Shown here: positions 5,854 through 8,792 of the stretch, piece by piece
Numbering within the stretch: the stretch's first letter is position 1
Layout: each line of letters begins with the position of its first letter
Source of the DNA: Burkholderiaceae bacterium
GTDB taxonomy: Bacteria > Pseudomonadota > Gammaproteobacteria > Burkholderiales > Burkholderiaceae
Reading direction: 5' to 3'
Length of the DNA: 8,792 nucleotides
Assembly (NCBI GenBank): GCA_025057735.1
Contig: JANWUU010000176.1
Span: 1 to 8,792, forward strand
The notes under the pieces: model-generated
What the model saw: only the letters and a program-made list of their open reading frames with translations
The model's database searches: none
What the model was told of the DNA's origin: nothing
Made by a program: the position numbers and the translations under genes

Positions 5854-6815
5854 ATGAGCGACCGACCGCCGCCGCGGCGGCGAAAAAAAAGGGCGAGGCC
5901 AAAACGGGCGTCGTGCTGCGTAAGTTTCCGCTGCCGGTGGTGGCAGCGCCCGCACGCAAGCCGGCATGGATCCGCGTGCGCGCCGGCTCGCCCTCGACGC
6001 GCTTCTACGAGATCAAGCGCATCCTGCGCGAGCACCGGCTGCACACCGTGTGCGAGGAGGCCAGTTGCCCGAACATCGGCGAATGCTTCGGCAAAGGCAC
6101 CGCCACCTTCATGATCATGGGGGATCGCTGCACGCGCCGCTGCACGTTCTGCGATGTCGCCCATGGGCGGCCTGATCCGCTCGACCCCGAGGAGCCACAG
6201 AACCTGGCGCGCACGATTGCGGCGCTGCAACTGTCCTATGTGGTGATCACCTCGGTGGACCGCGACGATCTAAAGGACGGCGGTGCGCAGCATTTCGTCG
6301 ACTGCATCCGCGCGGTGCGCGCGGCCGCTCCGCAGACGCGTATCGAGGTGCTGGTGCCGGATTTCCGCGGTCGCCTGGAGCGTGCGCTCGCAATCCTCAC
6401 AGCGGCGCCGCCGGACGTGTTTAATCACAACCTCGAGACTGTGCCGCGCCTGTACCGGCAGGCACGGCCGGGATCGGACTATGCGCATTCACTGCAGCTG
6501 CTGGCGGAGTTCAAGCGCCGCGTGCCGGGGGTGCCGACTAAAAGCGGCCTGATGGTGGGCCTGGGCGAAACCGACGAGGAGATCCTGCAGACGATGCGCG
6601 ATTTGCGCGCGCATGGGGTCGACATGCTCACCATTGGTCAATACCTGGCGCCCAGCGCCCATCACCTGCCGGTGCAGCGCTACGTGCCGCCGGAGACCTT
6701 CGAACGGTTTGCGCGCGAGGCGCAGGCGCTGGGGTTCACGCACGCCGCCTGCGGGCCGTTGGTGCGCTCCTCATACCACGCCGACCAGCAGGCGCACGCT
6801 GCCGGCATCCTTTAA
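5850..6815 (+). CDS. lipA: Lipoyl synthase (radical SAM)
   Basis: Inserts two sulfurs into protein-bound octanoyl groups, using one [4Fe-4S] cluster to cleave SAM and a second auxiliary cluster as sulfur donor. The protein has 321 residues, as in E. coli. Both cysteine sets are intact: C68-x4-C73-x5-C79 (auxiliary cluster) and C94-x3-C98-x2-C101 (radical-SAM cluster). [31 protein letters not shown] and the terminal RSSYHAD (306-312), whose serine ligates the auxiliary cluster, are all conserved. The start at 5850 overlaps the lipB stop (ATGA); the frame is open upstream to 5736, but that part lies inside lipB. A second ATG at 5854 is in the +1 frame, and an A8 run occupies 5883-5890 (Lys12-Lys14), described separately. 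The first 35 residues are Ala/Lys/Pro-rich and poorly conserved in this family. Confidence 0.97.
   Translation: MNERPTAAAAAKKKGEAKTGVVLRKFPLPVVAAPARKPAWIRVRAGSPSTRFYEIKRILREHRLHTVCEEASCPNIGECFGKGTATFMIMGDRCTRRCTFCDVAHGRPDPLDPEEPQNLARTIAALQLSYVVITSVDRDDLKDGGAQHFVDCIRAVRAAAPQTRIEVLVPDFRGRLERALAILTAAPPDVFNHNLETVPRLYRQARPGSDYAHSLQLLAEFKRRVPGVPTKSGLMVGLGETDEEILQTMRDLRAHGVDMLTIGQYLAPSAHHLPVQRYVPPETFERFAREAQALGFTHAACGPLVRSSYHADQQAHAAGIL
5883..5891 (+). other. A8G slippery tract inside lipA codons 12-14
   Basis: Eight adenines and a G encode Lys12-Lys13-Lys14. Bases 5885-5891 are A_AAA_AAG in the lipA frame, the same heptamer used for programmed -1 frameshifting in E. coli dnaX. A -1 slip here would reach TAA at 5921-5923 after about ten codons. 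It is the longest homopolymer I see in this G+C-rich window. Whether any slippage occurs is unknown. Confidence 0.35.
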
Positions 6816-6818
6816 TTT

Positions 6819-7091
6819 ATGGGCATCGGGCCGCAACTGGCTGGTGCATTGACCGTCGTGCTGCTAATCGGCTGCGGCGTCTTCCTGTACCCTTGGCTGC
6901 TCGCCCGCCGCGGCGGCCTACCGTGGGTGATCGCGCTCACGGTGCTGCTGGCGGTGCTGTTTTATTTTTTCGACCGGCCGCGCGCGCAACCGCCCGTGAT
7001 CTCGCTCGCCTTTGCGCTGCTGTGGACAGCGCTGCCGCTCGTTGCCGGTATTGCCGCCGACCGCTGGCGCCGACGCAAGCAAGCGCGCTAA
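6819..7091 (+). CDS. Small membrane protein, unrecognised
   Basis: A 90-residue protein I cannot assign to a family. It has three hydrophobic stretches: about residues 7-28 (LAGALTVVLLIGCGVFLYPW and on), 35-50 (WVIALTVLLAVLFYFF) and 59-78 (VISLAFALLWTALPLVAGIA). A short basic loop (RRGG) follows the first and the very basic tail DRWRRRKQAR follows the last. By the positive-inside rule the tail and the first loop would tend to be cytoplasmic; three segments would put the N-terminus outside. The ATG comes 3 nt after the lipA stop, in an AT-rich CTTTAATTTATG junction with no Shine-Dalgarno sequence, so it is likely co-transcribed with lipA. Third-position G/C bias supports it being translated. 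Function is unknown. Confidence 0.65.
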   Translation: MGIGPQLAGALTVVLLIGCGVFLYPWLLARRGGLPWVIALTVLLAVLFYFFDRPRAQPPVISLAFALLWTALPLVAGIAADRWRRRKQAR

Positions 7092-7287
7092 GCACCGTAA
7101 GGCGCGCCAGCATTCGGCTGCGCTGCTGCTGCAGTCTCAGCAGGCAGGCGCGGCGCTGCGGCGCACGTGGAAATGGCTCGGCAGCCACCGCTTCGCGACG
7201 CTGAACCTGGGCGCGCGCGGCGAGGACGAGCTGCGCGCCCGTTACGAGGCCATCTGCGCCGCCTTCGGCTGGCCGGCGCCTTACTGA
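7042..7287 (+). CDS. Possible small coding sequence or gene remnant without an ATG start
   Basis: This frame is open from before 7042 to TGA at 7285-7287. From about 7090 it behaves like real coding DNA: of the 65 codons from 7090 to 7282 only about eight end in A or T, and the predicted tail (TWKWLGSHRFATLNLG, then GEDELRARYEAICAAFGWPAPY in two pieces) has a balanced composition with Trp, Phe, Tyr and acidic residues, unlike the Arg/Ala/Pro-rich shadow frames nearby. There is no ATG or GTG; the only candidate starts are TTG codons at 7012, 7042 or 7051, all inside the preceding membrane-protein gene. It may be a TTG-started overlapping gene, the 3' remnant of a decayed gene, or the continuation of the preceding protein after a +1 frameshift. 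I do not recognise the sequence. Its end overlaps the tail of the M48 gene by 7 nt. Confidence 0.4.
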   Translation: MPVLPPTAGADASKRAKHRKARQHSAALLLQSQQAGAALRRTWKWLGSHRFATLNLGARGEDELRARYEAICAAFGWPAPY

Positions 7288-7300
7288 TCGGGCGGCGCCG
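7274..7300. terminator. Weak stem-loop at the convergent gene ends
   Basis: CGGCGCC (7274-7280) can pair with GGCGCCG (7294-7300) in a 7-bp G+C stem around a 13-nt loop that contains the M48 stop (complement of 7281-7283) and the plus-strand TGA (7285-7287). Its position between converging genes suits a bidirectional terminator, but there is no T run on either side, and such stems arise by chance in DNA of this composition. Confidence 0.2.
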
Positions 7301-8792
7301 CCGCATCGGCGACCAACTGCGGCGGCAGCGGGCTGTCCAGTGCGGCGCAGATCGTGCGCAAGGCGCTGGCGGCCTTCCAGTTCGTCTGGCCGTCGAGGAA
7401 AGCGGCGGCGGCCAAGGCCTTGATCAGGACCGGCTTGGCCAGTGGCGCCAGCGCGTTTAAACGACGCAGCGCCGCGCCGACGGCCTCGAAGGCGATCCGC
7501 TCCGGCGGCACGCGTGGCGCCTGCACGCCCGGCAGCCGCAGCAGCCCGGCGTCGAACGCGCGCTCGGGATCCGCAGGCGCGCGCAACGCCGCCACCAGCG
7601 AGAGCACGAGCGCCGTCTCCTGCGCCAGCTCCGCCACCGCGCGGTACCGGACCGCTGCCGGGCGGCGCGCGTCGGCGCCGAGCCGGTGCTCCAGGACGGT
7701 GTACAGCAGGAACTCCGGCAGGCTGACGCGCCCGTCGGCGGCGATCAGCGCGTGAGCGAGCGCCAACAGGCGCTGGGCGTCCGGCGCCGGCAGCCGGCGC
7801 AGCGTCGGCAGCGCGCGGTCGAGCAATTGCAGGCGCACGCCTGCGGGCAAGGCCTGCGCGAGCGCGTGCAGTTCGTCGACGCGCCGTGCCGCCGCCGTGC
7901 CAAGCGCCTCGACCAGCGCGCGCCGCTGCGCGCCGCTTGCCGGGCTCGTCTTGTCCAGCAGCAGTCCGTAGACGAGCAGTTGCGCCTGCGTGCTGTCGGC
8001 GAGCGCGGTCGCCAGCGCCTCCTCGGCCGGCACGGGCGACGGCGCCGGCCCCTGCGGGCGGCCGATCGTCTGCGCGAGCGCCTCCGCAGCCGGCGCCGCG
8101 AGCAGCAGGCCCGCCACCGGGCTGGCCGCGCGCTCGAACGGCAGCGGCGGCAGCTCGGGCGCAGGCGCGCCGGCGGCGGCCGCGGCCGCCAGCGCGAACG
8201 GCTGCTCCGGCGCCGGCAGGAAATCGACCGTGCGCCCGTAGAGGCGGCGCAGCCGCTCCGCCAGCGGCGGATGGGTGGCGAACAGCCCGCGCGCAAAGCC
8301 GACGCGCGCAGCACCGAGGAACATGTGCGACAGCGTCTCGGCATTCGGATGCGAAATTGCGCTGCCCAGCGCCTGCTGCTCGGAGAGCCAGCCGATCTTG
8401 CGCAGCGCCCCGCCGATGCCGTCGCGGTTGCGGGTGAACTGCACGCTGGCGGCGTCGGCCAGGTACTCGCGCTGCCGGGAAACTGCGGCCTTAATCAAGC
8501 GGCCGAAGAAGACGCCGACGTAGCCGAGCACCCACAGCAATGCGCCAGCGGCCAGCAGCGGCGCGGCGCCGCCGCGGCGGTCGCCCTGCGTGTTGCCGCG
8601 GCCCAGTTCAAGCAAGAAGCGGCCAAACAGCGCAACCATTAGCAGTCCGTGCAGCACGCCGATCAGGCGCATGTTCAGCCGCATGTCGCCGTTCAGGATG
8701 TGGCTGAACTCGTGGCCGATGACACCTTGCAACTCGTCGCGCGTCAGCCGCGTGAGCGCGCCGCGCGTGACGGCCACCACCGCGTCGTTGAC
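7281..8792 (-). CDS. M48-family zinc metalloprotease, C-terminal 503 residues (runs off right edge)
   Basis: Membrane-anchored, HtpX/Ste24-like zinc endopeptidase. The frame is open from the window edge, and the visible part begins VNDAVVAVTRG, which is mid-protein; the N-terminal membrane part lies outside. HEFSH at 8714-8700 is the HExxH zinc and catalytic motif, and REYLADA about 80 residues later gives the third ligand (Glu). Two hydrophobic segments lie between them (IGVLHGLLMVALFGRFLLEL, and the Ala/Leu-rich segment ending LGYVGVFFGRLI). After HPPLAERLRRLYG comes an Ala/Pro-rich linker and then a long helical region; its ALIAADGRVSLPEFLLYTVL stretch recalls a TerB-like acidic turn. This large type is commonly encoded next to a LemA-family gene, which would lie to the right of the window if present. 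It converges on the lipA run and overlaps the preceding frame tail to tail. Confidence 0.9.
   Translation of the reverse strand, partial: VNDAVVAVTRGALTRLTRDELQGVIGHEFSHILNGDMRLNMRLIGVLHGLLMVALFGRFLLELGRGNTQGDRRGGAAPLLAAGALLWVLGYVGVFFGRLIKAAVSRQREYLADAASVQFTRNRDGIGGALRKIGWLSEQQALGSAISHPNAETLSHMFLGAARVGFARGLFATHPPLAERLRRLYGRTVDFLPAPEQPFALAAAAAAGAPAPELPPLPFERAASPVAGLLLAAPAAEALAQTIGRPQGPAPSPVPAEEALATALADSTQAQLLVYGLLLDKTSPASGAQRRALVEALGTAAARRVDELHALAQALPAGVRLQLLDRALPTLRRLPAPDAQRLLALAHALIAADGRVSLPEFLLYTVLEHRLGADARRPAAVRYRAVAELAQETALVLSLVAALRAPADPERAFDAGLLRLPGVQAPRVPPERIAFEAVGAALRRLNALAPLAKPVLIKALAAAAFLDGQTNWKAASALRTICAALDSPLPPQLVADAAAPPDQ

Noticed and set aside
5854..6114. Plus-strand +1-frame open frame starting at the second ATG in lipA
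   Set aside because: As a separate protein it is Arg/Ser/Ala/Cys-rich with no sign of selection; only its start codon is of interest, together with the A8 tract.
5742..6230. Minus-strand open frame of 162 codons across the lipB-lipA junction
   Set aside because: It is antisense to conserved catalytic motifs of both lipB and lipA and resembles no protein family.
7123..7143. CTGCTG / CAGCAG inverted repeat as a terminator after the lip operon
   Set aside because: Only a 6-bp stem without a T tract, and it lies inside the coding-like frame ending at 7287.
7686..8642. Plus-strand open frame of 318 codons antisense to the M48 gene
   Set aside because: The translation is almost all Arg, Gln, Ala and Gly with no recognisable motif, typical of the antisense frame of a G+C-rich gene; the minus strand carries clear M48 motifs here.

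Overview
The window is a compact, very G+C-rich stretch of bacterial chromosome made almost entirely of housekeeping genes. The layout points to a proteobacterium, most likely a betaproteobacterium. Supporting this are birA directly followed by a type III pantothenate kinase gene, the dat / DUF493 / lipB / lipA run, and a LipB with the longer Ala/Pro-rich loop I associate with betaproteobacterial homologues. This placement is an inference from gene order and protein flavour, not from a phylogenetic marker.

Layout. Positions 1-1202 (minus strand) hold birA and then coaX, which runs off the left edge. A divergent gap of about 130 bp separates birA from a long plus-strand run (1332-7091, possibly to 7287): a VanZ-like polytopic membrane protein, a thioredoxin-fold [2Fe-2S] ferredoxin, a small alpha/beta hydrolase, an unrecognised 167-residue protein, a D-amino-acid aminotransferase, a DUF493 (YbeD-like) protein, lipB, lipA, a 90-residue membrane protein, and a coding-like segment with no good start codon. 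Converging on this from the right is a minus-strand M48-family zinc metalloprotease (7281-8792), whose N-terminus lies off the right edge.

How the genes work together. BirA attaches biotin and CoaX makes phosphopantothenate for CoA, while LipB and LipA make protein-bound lipoate, so the window is rich in cofactor genes for acyl-transfer and 2-oxoacid dehydrogenase enzymes. In the plus run, dat, DUF493, lipB and lipA overlap at their stop/start codons (TGATG, GTGA, ATGA), which suggests translational coupling. The vanZ and ferredoxin genes overlap in the same way (ATGA).

I found no tRNA, rRNA, insertion sequence, CRISPR array or integration site. The points most worth a second look are: a substitution in the aminotransferase carboxylate-binding motif; an A8 slippery tract just inside lipA next to two out-of-frame ATGs; coding-like sequence without a start at 7090-7287; the unrecognised 167-residue protein; and the large C-terminal membrane extension of the VanZ protein. 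I see no clear evidence of an entirely new multi-gene system.
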